Assembly: GCA_014360015.1 (NCBI GenBank)
Contig: JACIYJ010000010.1
Coordinates: forward strand, 1-64,000
From: Candidatus Aminicenantota bacterium
GTDB lineage: Bacteria; Acidobacteriota; Aminicenantia; Aminicenantales; Saccharicenantaceae
DNA: 64,000 nt
Direction: 5' to 3'
Shown: piece by piece, positions 24,032 to 33,281 of the stretch
Position numbering within the stretch: the stretch's first letter is position 1
Layout: each line of letters opens with the position of its first letter
Notes under the pieces: generated by a model
Told to the model about the DNA's origin: nothing
The model's database searches: none
What the model saw: the letters and a program-made list of their open reading frames with translations, nothing else
Position numbers and translations under genes: made by a program

Positions 24032-24189
24032 AAATCCTCCTTTAAGAATGGGGACAATAAAAATGGGAACATAATTTATATCAACTATTTTCTGCAAATT
24101 TATTGTTGTTTTCAACTCTTTTCTTTGTTTAACGCTCTTACGGTTCCTCAGCTGAAGTTTCGGCTTTTACCACGGGCAAGGTTGCCCTA

Positions 24190-24235
24190 AAATAGTGACT
24201 AAAATAGTGACGCCCTACACATTTCCTGATTTTGT
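24190..24235 (-). repeat. Dispersed intergenic repeat, copy 1 (inverted)
   Basis: On the minus strand this reads AGGAAATGTGTAGGGCGTCA followed by CTATTTT. The same core (GTAG-G/A-GCGTCACC) appears in plus orientation near 24650, 24708 and 30850. These short elements sit only in gaps and look like a REP- or MITE-type family. Confidence 0.5.
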
Positions 24236-24280
24236 GAGGATAAGAGGATACTGATGATAGACGATTGGAAGCGTTGAAGG

Positions 24281-24475
24281 TTATTTTTTGCTGCCTGCGG
24301 CCAGGCCGCAGTCGAGCCCGAAGGCTATCCCTGCGCCCATTCCAACCGCTAGCCATATGGCTACGTTTTCGGCTACCAGGCCGATGATGGCCCCGGCTAA
24401 GGCTCCGGCTGCCAGCCCGAAAGCCAGCCCTAACGCCAGTCTGCTTTTTTTCTTGTTGTCATTAGCTTCGGCCAT
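24281..24475 (-). CDS. Small glycine-zipper membrane protein
   Basis: A 64-residue protein starting MAEANDNKKKSR at ATG 24475, 7 bases after GAGGAG. Two hydrophobic Ala/Gly-rich helices follow (LALGLAFGLAAGALAGAIIG and ALWLAVGMGAGIAFGL-like), with G-x3-G spacing typical of glycine-zipper proteins that pack in membranes. It stands alone between two copies of a dispersed repeat in opposite orientation. Its function is unknown. Confidence 0.6.
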   Translation of the reverse strand: MAEANDNKKKSRLALGLAFGLAAGALAGAIIGLVAENVAIWLAVGMGAGIAFGLDCGLAAGSKK

Positions 24476-24639
24476 GGCTTTTCTCCTCAAGTCAGATTTT
24501 GTTATAAATTATCGTTAGGTTTTAATTGGGTCTATTTTCTTCTTTAAGTTGGGCCCCGGGCAAGAAAAACTTCCACATGGAGCGGCTGGCAAGGAAAAGC
24601 TGGATATAATGAAATGGGAATTCAATGATAATTTCCTGA

Positions 24640-24728
24640 CGAAACAGGAAACATGTAGAGCGTTACCATTTTTATTTACCATTTTTATTAGAAATTAGGA
24701 AACGTGTAGGGCGTCACCGTTTTCAATC
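24640..24728 (+). repeat. Dispersed intergenic repeat, copies 2 and 3 in tandem
   Basis: Two direct copies: CAGGAAACATGTAGAGCGTT-ACC (about 24640) and TTAGGAAACGTGTAGGGCGT-CACC (about 24696), separated by ACCATTTTTATT units. They lie in inverted orientation to the copy at 24190 and abut a transposase remnant, which suggests a link to transposition. Confidence 0.5.
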
Positions 24729-24915
24729 CAGTGCCTGCCTCAGCGGCAAGCAGAACTTCCTGATAGACGAGGTGCGGCGGGGAGGGTTTGTCGGCGAAGA
24801 AGGTAAGTTTGAGGTGGTGGATGATTCTGTCCACCACGGCATATTCGGTGAGGAAGGCGATGATGCGCATCTGGCTGCCACACTTGGGACAGAGCAGGGG
24901 GCAACTTTTTGTTTG
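24688..24915 (-). pseudogene. C-terminal remnant of an IS91-like transposase
   Basis: The minus-strand frame has no proper start and reads PLLCPKCGSQMRIIAFLTEY followed by AVVDRIIHHLKLTF and a proline-rich tail. The C-P-x-C-G zinc-ribbon half, the 'MRIIAF' strand and the 'VVDRII.HL' helix match the end of IS91/Y2-type transposases. The rest of the transposase is missing, so this is a scar of an old insertion. Confidence 0.55.
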
Positions 24916-24975
24916 GCGGGATTTTTGGGGTATTATGGTAACGGTGTATCACATATAAGCAAGGAGTAGAGAGGG

Positions 24976-25764
24976 ATGAAGGTGGCGGTATTTTCAGATA
25001 TTCATGGGAACATCGGTGCCCTGGAGGCGGTGCTGGCTGATATCAAAAAGCGTGGTGTGGATATGGTTTTCTGCGGGGGAGACCTGATTGGCTATGGTGC
25101 CTTTCCCAATGAAGTGATTGAGTTGGTAAGGGATCAGCACATTCCCGCCATCATAGGCAATTATGACCAGGGCATAGGTAATGACTTGGACGACTGCGGC
25201 TGCGCCTACAGGGATGAATTTTCTAAAGCGCTGGGAAAACGCTCCATAGCCTGGACCAAAGAGAAAGTGACCCCCGAAAACAAGGCCTACCTCCGGAATC
25301 TTCTGGAGAGAATAAGCTTCAACGCAGGCGGCAAAAAAGTGCTTCTGGTCCATGGCAGCCCGCGCCGGATAAACGAATATCTGTTTGCTGACCGGCCAGA
25401 CCATTCAATAATCAGGATGTTTGAAGTAGAGAAAGTTGAGGTCATAATCTGCGGCCACACCCATTTGCCTTACATTAAGCAGCTGATAGTGGAGGAAGGC
25501 ATTGAAACGGTGACCGAGCCAGACGGACACCAGGTCATCAGGAAAAAACCAGGCGGAAGCTACATTCTCGTCAACAGCGGCAGCGTGGGTAAGCCCAAGG
25601 ATGGAGACCCGCGGGCCGCTTACGCCCTTTTAAGTTTTGAAGACGGCCGCTTTAAGCCAGAAATCATCCGCGTACCCTACGATGTGGAATCCATGGCTAA
25701 GGCCGTGGAACAGAGTGGCCTGCCCGTGGAGTACGCCGCCATGCTCCGTCAGGCTTCCGGTTGA
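24976..25764 (+). CDS. Metallophosphoesterase, YfcE/calcineurin type
   Basis: A 262-residue protein starting behind AAGGAG. All metal-binding motifs are in order: FSDIHGN (residues 6-12), GGDLIGYG (about 34-41), GNYD (about 61), LLVHGSPR (about 119-126) and CGHTHLPY (about 155-162). It therefore binds two metals and hydrolyses phosphodiesters or phosphomonoesters in the cytoplasm. Length and motif spacing match the YfcE/MJ0936-like group. It is a single gene; its natural substrate is not evident. Confidence 0.85.
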   Translation: MKVAVFSDIHGNIGALEAVLADIKKRGVDMVFCGGDLIGYGAFPNEVIELVRDQHIPAIIGNYDQGIGNDLDDCGCAYRDEFSKALGKRSIAWTKEKVTPENKAYLRNLLERISFNAGGKKVLLVHGSPRRINEYLFADRPDHSIIRMFEVEKVEVIICGHTHLPYIKQLIVEEGIETVTEPDGHQVIRKKPGGSYILVNSGSVGKPKDGDPRAAYALLSFEDGRFKPEIIRVPYDVESMAKAVEQSGLPVEYAAMLRQASG

Positions 25765-26183
25765 AACGGGGGACACGATACACATTTCCAAATTTTTTCT
25801 CAATCGTTTTAATTATCTCTTATCAACGTAAGCTAACCGGGTCCTGATTTTATCGCTCTGGACTGCTTTTTTCTTTCTTAACAAAAACCAGATGAAATGC
25901 TAAGACGGAATTTGCTATCTCAGATAGATTAATTGAAGCCAAAGAAATTAATTTATCTTGCCTTTTTTCCCGTACCAGGACCAATAGCTTAAAAAACATT
26001 TTCACACTCAATTTTATAATATTAATACTGCCTATCTTTTTCAGCGCATAAATTTTGGGGCATTAAATAGATTGTCAACATTTTATATTCAGCAAGAAAA
26101 AGCAGCCTGGAGTTAAGAAAACATGGTAAAAATATATTGGCCATTAAGATGGCTGGAGTGCCTGGTCTAAAGGAGAGATATAG
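25765..26183. other. Gap without genes
   Basis: About 420 bases, A/T-rich. The first 30 bases (GGGGGACACGATACACATTT) resemble transposition-scar sequence. Nothing else is recognised. Confidence 0.4.
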
Positions 26184-26525
26184 ATGAGCAAAAGTAAGCG
26201 CCGGGAGAAAAATGGAGAAGCTGCCGCTCAAGACGATAAGGATGGGGAGCTGAGTGGCGATGGTCAGGCAGAAATGGTAGAAATTCCAATTGAGGGGGTG
26301 GTGGATTTACACTCTTTTCGGCCGCAGGAAGTTAAAGAGCTGGTTAACGATTACCTCGAAGAGTGCCTTAAGCGCGGGATTTGTGACCTGCGTATTATCC
26401 ACGGCAAAGGCACCGGCACCCTGAAAGCCATCGTCCGGGGTGTGCTGGAAAAGCATCCGGCGGTGCTCCACTTCAGGGACGATGACCCGCTGGCCGGGGG
26501 CTGGGGGCCACCCTCGTTACTCTAA
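26184..26525 (+). CDS. Smr-domain protein
   Basis: A 113-residue protein. The first 35 residues are charged and probably disordered. The rest is a stand-alone Smr domain with VVDLHSFRPQEV (about 39-50) and the signature IIHGKGTGTLKAIV (about 74-87). The family includes the nuclease domain of MutS2 and small endonuclease-like proteins acting on nucleic acids. The start follows GGAGAG. Its role as a nuclease is a family inference. Confidence 0.8.
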   Translation: MSKSKRREKNGEAAAQDDKDGELSGDGQAEMVEIPIEGVVDLHSFRPQEVKELVNDYLEECLKRGICDLRIIHGKGTGTLKAIVRGVLEKHPAVLHFRDDDPLAGGWGPPSLL

Positions 26526-26613
26526 GGAAAGAACTTAAATAGCGAAAAATAAAAAATGGGGCGCATTGAGCCATCCTCTTTTTTCCAGGAGAATTTGTCG
26601 CAAAAATTAATAA

Positions 26614-26642
26614 TTGACTGGAAGGTAACTGAATTTTATCAT
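26614..26642 (+). promoter_or_regulatory. Sigma-70-like promoter for the DUF3857 pair
   Basis: TTGACT at 26614-26619 and TATCAT at 26637-26642 are separated by 17 bases, 32 bases ahead of the start codon at 26674. Confidence 0.45.
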
Positions 26643-26673
26643 AAAAAAAGCAATGGGAAGATGGTAAAAATCG

Positions 26674-28764
26674 ATGAGCAGTTATCTTGGGTGGCAAGCG
26701 ATTGATTCTGCCTTTTTAAAACTTTTGTTCGGCAAAAATTTCGGGCAGGTAAAATTTAGAACTTTAAAAGTCTCAGGCTGCTTTTTGCTAATCCTGGTCA
26801 GCCTGTTGCTTTTAAGCCCATGTTGGCTTAGAGCTGCTTCAGGTCCCAGACTACCAGGCTGGTTGTCGAAGCTTTCCGAGCAGCCGATGCCTGAATTTCT
26901 GCCGGAAACAGAGGCCGTCTATCTGCTCTACAGCCAGACTCTCAAATGCACTTCCAATGGCCTGCTAATTCGCAGCGGCCGTCAGGCAATCAAAATTTTG
27001 CGCTCTGAAGGAATCGAACAGGCCAGGTTTCTGGTCAGGGCCAATACTTTTCAAGTTAGAGTGCGAAAAATGAATGGCTGGGTGGTAAATCCTGACGGCA
27101 GTTGGCACGGCCTGGATATCAAATCTGCCGTTTCCACCTCGATGGCTCCTGATACTCTTTACTGGGACGTGAAAACTTTGATTCTGGCCTTACCTTACGT
27201 AGTTAAAGGGAGCCTTGTAGGGTTTGAATGGGAAGAAGAAATCAAGCCCATTTCTCTGGAAGACAGGTTTTACTTTCAGAACCGCTACCCCGTGCTGAAG
27301 GCCCAATATACCCTGAATTTTCCGTCGGGTTTTCAGCCCCTTCTGACCTGGATTAACTGGCCAGAAACCAGGGTCTCAGCCACCGATCGGTCCATAACTG
27401 TGGAACTTGAAAATATCCCGTCTCTCAAAGACGAGCCCCTGCGCCCTGTAGATGAGGCGGTGGCCGGCTGGCTACTGATCAGATTGAAACCAACCGGTAG
27501 GGAGAAATATGGCCGGTTTTTTTCAGGCTGGAAAGATGTGGGACTCTGGTATGAAGACCTAAGCCGGGAGAGGCGGATTCCGGACGAAAAAATCAAAGCC
27601 AAGGCCCTGGAATTGACTTCAGGTCAAAAAGACCCTGGCCGCCAGATTGAAACACTGGCCGATTTTGTCCAGAGAGAAATCCGCTACGTTTCAATTCAAA
27701 TTGGCCTCGGAGGCTACCAGCCTCATCCGGCTCCTGAAATCCTGGCTAACCGGTACGGCGACTGCAAAGACAAAGCCACTCTGCTGGCCGCCCTGCTGCA
27801 GAGCCTGGGCTTTGACTCCTATTACCTGATTGTTAATACTGAACGTCAGGTGGTGACCGGGTCCATTCCCGCTACCCTCTATTGTTTTAATCATGTTGTT
27901 CTGGCCATCAAGCTGCCGGATGAAAAATTATTCGAGGGCGCCGAGGCAGTAATCTCCGAGCCTCAACTGGGGCGACTTCTGATTTTTGACCCCACTATGA
28001 CCAATACTCCAATCGGCCGGCTGCCGTTTTATCTCCAGAAAAATTTTGGTTTATTGGTGGCCGGCGAGTCCAGTCGACTCCTGGAATTTCCTCAAACCAC
28101 ACCCGAAAAACATCAGTTAATCCGGCAAGGCCGGTTTATCCTTTCAGCTGATGGCTCTCTTAAAGGTCAGGTGAGTGAGACTCTATCTGGTTATGAGGCT
28201 GATGTTCTTCGTTTGAAGTTGAGGGAAGCCCCAGAAAATGCCCAGAGGAAGGAGATGGAAGATTTTTTGGCCAAAAGCCTTGGAACTTTTAACCTTGAAA
28301 AATATGAATATTTGAACCTGGACCAGCCTTCTGAAGATATCAAAATTAATTATACCTTCACTGCCCGTAACTATCTGAGTAGAACTGGAGAGACAGCCAT
28401 CTTTAAACCCGGCATTTTGAAGCTATTTGATGATTATGAGGTTTTCAAACAGGTTGGTCCCAGAAAATATCCTGTTCTTCTGGCGAGCCCGGGTTGCGGC
28501 CGCGATTATTTCGAAATCTCTTTGTCCGAAGGATATACCATCGAAGTTCTGCCAGAACCGGTAGTCTTCAGCAACGGTTTTGCTGATTATTCCTGTCAAT
28601 TTGAGCTGAAAGGCAGAAGCCTTTATGTAAACAGGCAAATAAGGATCAAGGAAGATTCGCTGCCTGCCTCGCTTTATGAAGATCTCCTCCAGTTTTTCCG
28701 CACCTTGGCCGCGGAGGAACAACGCCGGCTGCTTTTGAAAAAATTGAACCGGGAGGCAAAATGA
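26674..28764 (+). CDS. DUF3857 protein with active-looking transglutaminase domain
   Basis: A 696-residue exported protein. The N-terminal hydrophobic segment (SGCFLLILVSLLLLSPCWL) is a late signal peptide or anchor after about 35 residues, so the true start could be downstream. A beta-rich DUF3857 region (about 100-270) is followed by a transglutaminase-like domain with RYGDCKDKATLLAALL (Cys about 363), FNHVVLAI (His) and LLIFDPTM (Asp), a complete triad. A DUF2569/3858-like C-terminal part follows. Its role on the cell surface or in the periplasm is unknown. Its stop overlaps the next start (ATGA), so translation is coupled to the homologous second gene. Confidence 0.8.
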   Translation: MSSYLGWQAIDSAFLKLLFGKNFGQVKFRTLKVSGCFLLILVSLLLLSPCWLRAASGPRLPGWLSKLSEQPMPEFLPETEAVYLLYSQTLKCTSNGLLIRSGRQAIKILRSEGIEQARFLVRANTFQVRVRKMNGWVVNPDGSWHGLDIKSAVSTSMAPDTLYWDVKTLILALPYVVKGSLVGFEWEEEIKPISLEDRFYFQNRYPVLKAQYTLNFPSGFQPLLTWINWPETRVSATDRSITVELENIPSLKDEPLRPVDEAVAGWLLIRLKPTGREKYGRFFSGWKDVGLWYEDLSRERRIPDEKIKAKALELTSGQKDPGRQIETLADFVQREIRYVSIQIGLGGYQPHPAPEILANRYGDCKDKATLLAALLQSLGFDSYYLIVNTERQVVTGSIPATLYCFNHVVLAIKLPDEKLFEGAEAVISEPQLGRLLIFDPTMTNTPIGRLPFYLQKNFGLLVAGESSRLLEFPQTTPEKHQLIRQGRFILSADGSLKGQVSETLSGYEADVLRLKLREAPENAQRKEMEDFLAKSLGTFNLEKYEYLNLDQPSEDIKINYTFTARNYLSRTGETAIFKPGILKLFDDYEVFKQVGPRKYPVLLASPGCGRDYFEISLSEGYTIEVLPEPVVFSNGFADYSCQFELKGRSLYVNRQIRIKEDSLPASLYEDLLQFFRTLAAEEQRRLLLKKLNREAK

Positions 28765-30827
28765 AAAAATTCAAGATAAAGAACCTGGTAGACTGGAAGC
28801 TTTTCTGGAAATTTATGATTGGACTGGTTTTTTTAGTTTGCTTAGTATCATCAGCGCCAGCCCAGGAAGCTGAAAAGAGCCGGCCGCCGATCACTCCAGA
28901 AGACCTGGCCATGACCGACCTGCCTGAATATCCGGGAGCGCCAGCAGTTTGCCTGTATTATGAGCGGAAAGATGATAGACAACAAGCCCTGCAGTCGGTC
29001 TTTAAGAGAATAAAAATACTGAAGCCAGCCGGCAGGGATCTGGCTAACCTGGAAATTTTTTACTTTTCCCCTTTTAATGAAGTTAAGAACATTAAGGTCA
29101 AAGTTATAGAGCCGGATGGTTCCAGCCGAGAAGTGAGACCGGATATTCTGGAAAAAGTAGTCAGCAAACTTAGTTGGACAGAATATCGAGCCAAGACGCT
29201 GGCTATCCCCAATGTTTCTCCGGGGCAAATAATAGAATATGAATATCAGATTGACCGTAAAGAGGGGGCTGGTGGTTTTATAAGCCTGGTAGGCGGGGGC
29301 ATTTTAATAAGGGTGCCAGTGATAATCGACTTTCAGGCTGATTATCTCTCCCACCCTGCCATCAGCTGGGATCTGCAAGATCGCTTGTACACGCGGAAAG
29401 CCCGATATGTTTTTGTTTCCGACCCTTATGTAGGTGTTTCTAAAGGTGGAAAATATAACCTGGCTTGGGTGCCTAATCGTCTTACAGATTTTAAAGCGAG
29501 GCCAACCGAGAGGGGGTTGGAGCTTGAAGTAAACCACATTCCGCCTTTCGATAAGGAAGAATTCATGCCTCCAGTCAGCAGCGAGAAAATTACCTTTGAC
29601 GTGATTTATCTTAGCCCCCAGATAAAAAACATAGATTTGTACTGGGAAGAGGCTTCTCGGTTATGGAAAAAAGATGCTGAAGAGTTTATGGGCAAGCCAA
29701 AGTCCTTGCTTAAAGAGGTAAAAAATATCGTTGGAGCAGAAACTGAGCCAGAAGCCAGGTTGAAAAAGATTTATGACCGAGTTCAGAAGATAAAGAATCT
29801 GGACTATGTTTGGGAAATGACGGCTAAGGAAGAAAAGAAAATTAAGGAAAATAAGAATGTAAAAGATATTCTGAAGCATAACTACGGCCATTCAAATCAA
29901 ATTTCAAAAACTTTTGCTGCTCTGGCCAGGGCTGCAGGCTTCGAAACCTATCTGGTCAGAGTGGTTAGCCGGGATAATAAGCTTTTTCGGCCCCAGCTGC
30001 CGCTGTTCTTAAAACAATTTGACACAGAAATAGTAATGGTCAAAATAGGAGATAGATGTAAGCCATTTGATCCGGCTACTCCTTTCTGTCCTTTTGGTCT
30101 GGTTTATTGGCCCAACACTAACACAGCAGCTGTGACTTTTGAAAACGATCAAATGCGGATTTTTACCAGCCCAGCTTTAGGTCCGGAAATGGCTCAATGC
30201 CAACGGGAAGCTCAGTTAGTGGCTGATGAGCATGGGAACTTGGTCGGGTCCATCAGGGTGAAGTACGAAGGCCAGGAAGCCCTGGTCAGAAGGCTGAAAT
30301 ATATGGATGAAGATGAGGTTAGAGTGAAGAAAGAGCTGGAAGAAGAGTTAAGGAAAGTTCTGCCAGCTGGAAGCCAGGCTTCAATGAAAAGCCTTTCTGG
30401 CCTCCGAGAAGATTCATCTCCCTTATTAGCTGAGTTTGAGGTCGTTATTAATGGTGTTATTAACGAAGCAGGAGGCCGGCTGATTATGACTGTCTATCCT
30501 CTGACCAGCCTCGAACGTTATCCTTTCAGGTCGGCTATCAGGAAATACCCAATTTACTTTAACTATCCCTTTACCGAGTTAGATGACATCACCATCAATC
30601 TTCCAGAAAATTATCAGGTTGAGGTTTGGCCAAGGCCACTGAAAAAGGACTCATTCCGAGCTGGTTTTGCCTTAGAAATCAGCCAGTCCGAGCCCCGCCA
30701 GATTAAAATCAGCAGAGAACTCACCATAAAGAAGAGCTATTACGACGTTTCCGAATATGTCCATCTAAAAGACTTTTTTGACTACGTTCAGAGTGGTGAT
30801 TCTCGTCAGCTTATTCTGCGTAGGTAG
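28761..30827 (+). CDS. DUF3857 protein with inactivated transglutaminase domain
   Basis: A 688-residue exported homologue of the upstream protein, with signal peptide FMIGLVFLVCLVSSAPAQ. The DUF3857 domain lies at about 60-260. In the transglutaminase-like domain the active GDCKD is replaced by GHSNQ (about 374) and the catalytic His position reads TEIVMV, so Cys and His are both lost while the Asp region (FDPAT) remains. It is thus probably a pseudo-enzyme partner or scaffold for the active first protein. ATG overlaps the upstream stop and has GGGAGG 4 bases before it. Confidence 0.8.
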   Translation: MKKFKIKNLVDWKLFWKFMIGLVFLVCLVSSAPAQEAEKSRPPITPEDLAMTDLPEYPGAPAVCLYYERKDDRQQALQSVFKRIKILKPAGRDLANLEIFYFSPFNEVKNIKVKVIEPDGSSREVRPDILEKVVSKLSWTEYRAKTLAIPNVSPGQIIEYEYQIDRKEGAGGFISLVGGGILIRVPVIIDFQADYLSHPAISWDLQDRLYTRKARYVFVSDPYVGVSKGGKYNLAWVPNRLTDFKARPTERGLELEVNHIPPFDKEEFMPPVSSEKITFDVIYLSPQIKNIDLYWEEASRLWKKDAEEFMGKPKSLLKEVKNIVGAETEPEARLKKIYDRVQKIKNLDYVWEMTAKEEKKIKENKNVKDILKHNYGHSNQISKTFAALARAAGFETYLVRVVSRDNKLFRPQLPLFLKQFDTEIVMVKIGDRCKPFDPATPFCPFGLVYWPNTNTAAVTFENDQMRIFTSPALGPEMAQCQREAQLVADEHGNLVGSIRVKYEGQEALVRRLKYMDEDEVRVKKELEEELRKVLPAGSQASMKSLSGLREDSSPLLAEFEVVINGVINEAGGRLIMTVYPLTSLERYPFRSAIRKYPIYFNYPFTELDDITINLPENYQVEVWPRPLKKDSFRAGFALEISQSEPRQIKISRELTIKKSYYDVSEYVHLKDFFDYVQSGDSRQLILRR

Positions 30828-30833
30828 TCATAA

Positions 30834-30870
30834 AAAATGGGGACACTGTAGAGCGTCACCATTTTTATTT
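30834..30870 (+). repeat. Dispersed intergenic repeat, copy 4
   Basis: GGGGACACTGTAGAGCGTCA followed by CCATTTTTATTTAC, matching the copy at about 24650. It lies between the convergent DUF3857 and ferritin genes and touches the ferritin stop codon. Confidence 0.45.
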
Positions 30871-31357
30871 ACTTCCTCTGGGCCAGCTCCCGGTCGAGCA
30901 TCAGAAGGCCCTGTTTGTGGTCTCCGACCATCTCCAGCTTGGCCAGTATGTCCTGAGCGTTGGCTTCTTCTTCCACCTGCTCGTTGACAAACCACTGCAG
31001 CATGGCAAAGCTGGCCCGGTCTTTTTCCTTCTCAGCCAGGTCTACCAGCTCGTTGATTTTCCCGGTGATATGGCGCTCGTGGTTCAACACAGCTTCAAAG
31101 GCTTCTCTGGGGTTCTTCCAGGTAGCCGTCGGCTCTTTTATAGCCATAAGCTTTACTTTCCCACCGCGTTCGATCAGATACTTATAGAATTTCTCAGCAT
31201 GACCTAATTCCTCATGGTACTGGACAAAAAGCCAATTCTCAAAGCCCATCAAATTCTGCTCGGCAAAATAGCCAGCCATTGCCAGATAAAGATAGGCAGA
31301 ATACATTTCTTCGTTAATCTGATTGTTGATGGCTTCTTCCATCTTCTTGCTGATCAT
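30869..31357 (-). CDS. ftnA: Non-haem ferritin
   Basis: A 162-residue ferritin of normal length. All ferroxidase residues are in place: Glu17, Glu50, His53 (YHEELGHAEKF), Glu94, Gln127 and Glu130. It stores iron as a mineral inside a 24-subunit shell and removes peroxide or oxygen during iron oxidation. ATG follows AAAGGAGG. It stands apart from the lipoate ligase gene by about 170 bases and need not be part of that operon, though both belong to an iron-sulfur-rich neighbourhood. Confidence 0.93.
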   Translation of the reverse strand: MISKKMEEAINNQINEEMYSAYLYLAMAGYFAEQNLMGFENWLFVQYHEELGHAEKFYKYLIERGGKVKLMAIKEPTATWKNPREAFEAVLNHERHITGKINELVDLAEKEKDRASFAMLQWFVNEQVEEEANAQDILAKLEMVGDHKQGLLMLDRELAQRK

Positions 31358-31528
31358 TGCTGACCTCCTTTTTTAATTTATTCTACTCCAGATTTAAAAG
31401 GCAGGCAACGTCGAGAGACATTACATCTGTAGGCTTGGATTTTTAAAAAAATTAGGTTCTCGGGAAGAAAGGTGAAAAATCCCGGGCCAGGCCAGTCCTT
31501 AAAACTATCTATCTCGCCGGAGGTAATA

Positions 31529-32623
31529 TCATTTTTGGTTAAGGTTTTCGCCTATTTTGAGAATGGCTGTTACCCAGTCCTCGAGCTCTATACCCGGGCA
31601 TTTAAGTCCGGTCTCTTTCAAAGCCCGGCTGACTGCTTCCGTAACACTTTTTTCATCAATCGTAACACCGGACAGAGCTTTTTCCAGCTCAGCCACCGCT
31701 TCCTTAGGAATGGCCGTAAAATCTCCAGATATCCAGACCAAATCCAGTACCTGTCCCTTCGTCCTGGCTGTTAATCTGATCAATCCTCCCGGCGCCTTAT
31801 AGTCAACTTCATGCACATGAACATCTTCATGTATCTTTATGGCCGGCCTCCTCATCGGTCCCTTCTGGAAAATCCAGTCTTCACTCTGAAAAAGCTGGTC
31901 CAGCCTCTCTGCCTCTGCCAGCTCTGTTTCACTCAGCCTGCCCTCCATAATTTCAGCACCAAGAAGCTCTTCGACTTGCTTCAGATAAATTTTTTTTACC
32001 AGTTCTCTTTCAGGTACCTCACTCAGCAACTCTTTCATGGTGGTCATATACTGCTCTAAACTCTGAAAGACCTTATCTCGCATTTTTTCTGAGGAAACCC
32101 GCAGCAGGCGGGCCATCGTCTTTTTATCAAAATCAAACATAAAACTTCCGACCACAATCTCAGCCTGGCCGATTCTGGCTGCCCCAGTTCCACCTATTTT
32201 CTTTCCAGCCACATGGATATCGTTTATTGGCCGGTAGGAAGCTTCAATGCCCAGCTCTCGATAGGTTCTGATTATGGGCTCCACATATAAGCGGAACCGC
32301 TCTTCCAGCGACTCTGGCAAACTTTCGGGATGAAAGACCCACTGTACAAATAGTTGGTTCCGGTCAAGATAAACCGCTCCACCCCCCACTTCCCGCCTGT
32401 AAACCGGCAATCCAGCCTCCCTACAATAATCCAGGTCAACTTCTCTCTCAACTTCCTGATGGAAACCGACGCAGACATATGGCGTCTTCGGGCTTACCAG
32501 AATGATGGTATCGGGTGAGCTGGGGCCAAAAGCATAGCCCACTGCGTGATAGCAGGTCTGTGAGCGCACTGCCGGCACTTGCCCCAGGTCAATTACTCTG
32601 ATAGTTTTCTTTTTTCTTTCCAT
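31529..32623 (-). CDS. Lipoate-protein ligase A-type enzyme
   Basis: A 364-residue protein of the LplA fold. It has RREVGGGAVYLD (about 76-87), NDIHVAGKKIGGTGAAR (about 133-149) with the lysine that contacts lipoyl-AMP, and a C-terminal accessory domain. It should attach lipoate to a carrier lysine. It lies just downstream of the hydrogenase operon, which encodes a lipoyl-carrier protein, and no 2-oxoacid dehydrogenase or glycine cleavage gene is seen here. A dedicated role for that carrier is therefore likely but inferred. The start follows GGTGGAA, about 138 bases from the protease gene. Confidence 0.8.
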   Translation of the reverse strand: MERKKKTIRVIDLGQVPAVRSQTCYHAVGYAFGPSSPDTIILVSPKTPYVCVGFHQEVEREVDLDYCREAGLPVYRREVGGGAVYLDRNQLFVQWVFHPESLPESLEERFRLYVEPIIRTYRELGIEASYRPINDIHVAGKKIGGTGAARIGQAEIVVGSFMFDFDKKTMARLLRVSSEKMRDKVFQSLEQYMTTMKELLSEVPERELVKKIYLKQVEELLGAEIMEGRLSETELAEAERLDQLFQSEDWIFQKGPMRRPAIKIHEDVHVHEVDYKAPGGLIRLTARTKGQVLDLVWISGDFTAIPKEAVAELEKALSGVTIDEKSVTEAVSRALKETGLKCPGIELEDWVTAILKIGENLNQK

Positions 32624-32761
32624 CTTTTATTCCACCTCCGGGCCGGCTATGTTAATTTTATTTTGATTATTGACCTAACCTTAACTTACAGCAATAGGTG
32701 CAAACACCTGATATTTTCCAGCTGATCAGGACTCAGGTGATTCATTCCGGCTATACTGAGG

Positions 32762-33241
32762 CTAAGCCAGAAGGCCCCAGCGCTCCAGAATCCTTAAGGC
32801 CCGCTCAGCCATTTCTTTCACTGAGTTTTTTAATGCCGGACTCAGCCCGACTCCGACACTAATATCTGCGGGCTGAACTCCAATCAGATAGACATAATCA
32901 GGAAACTTTTCTTTGACCCTGGCCACGGCCAGCACTTCCTGAAAGCCTAACTGATGCCAGGAAATCCGGCCGTTGTAGAAAAGCTCAATTTCGTCGCTAT
33001 CGTACTCCACCACTTCTCCAGGTTCAGCTCCGCTATCGACCGCATCCAGTATCAGCAGGTGACTGGCTTCTTCCACATACGGCAGCAGGTCCATCCCCAG
33101 GACTCCTCCGTCCACCAGCTCCACTTTCTTCTTGGCTTCCTCCGGCAGTATCTTTTCCAGCTCTTTAAGAGCATACACTCCGGCTCCTTCATCGCGATTC
33201 AGGATGTTTCCGAGCCCGAGCACAACTTTTCTTTTGGTCAT
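32762..33241 (-). CDS. [NiFe]-hydrogenase maturation protease
   Basis: A 159-residue HybD/HyaD-type endopeptidase. LGLGNILNRDEGAGVYAL carries the nickel-sensing Glu, and LLILDAVDSG the Asp; a His of the third site is likely in SWHQLGF. It cuts the C-terminal tail of the large subunit after nickel insertion. It follows the large-subunit gene by 41 bases and has no strong ribosome site of its own, so coupled translation is likely. Length fits the family. Confidence 0.88.
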   Translation of the reverse strand: MTKRKVVLGLGNILNRDEGAGVYALKELEKILPEEAKKKVELVDGGVLGMDLLPYVEEASHLLILDAVDSGAEPGEVVEYDSDEIELFYNGRISWHQLGFQEVLAVARVKEKFPDYVYLIGVQPADISVGVGLSPALKNSVKEMAERALRILERWGLLA

Positions 33242-33281
33242 CTGATTGAATTAATTTTTTTGAGACTAAGACAGATTTTTT

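Noticed and set aside
24138..24356. Basic minus-strand frame overlapping the glycine-zipper gene
   Set aside because: It reads through the dispersed repeat and has an arginine-rich shadow-like composition.
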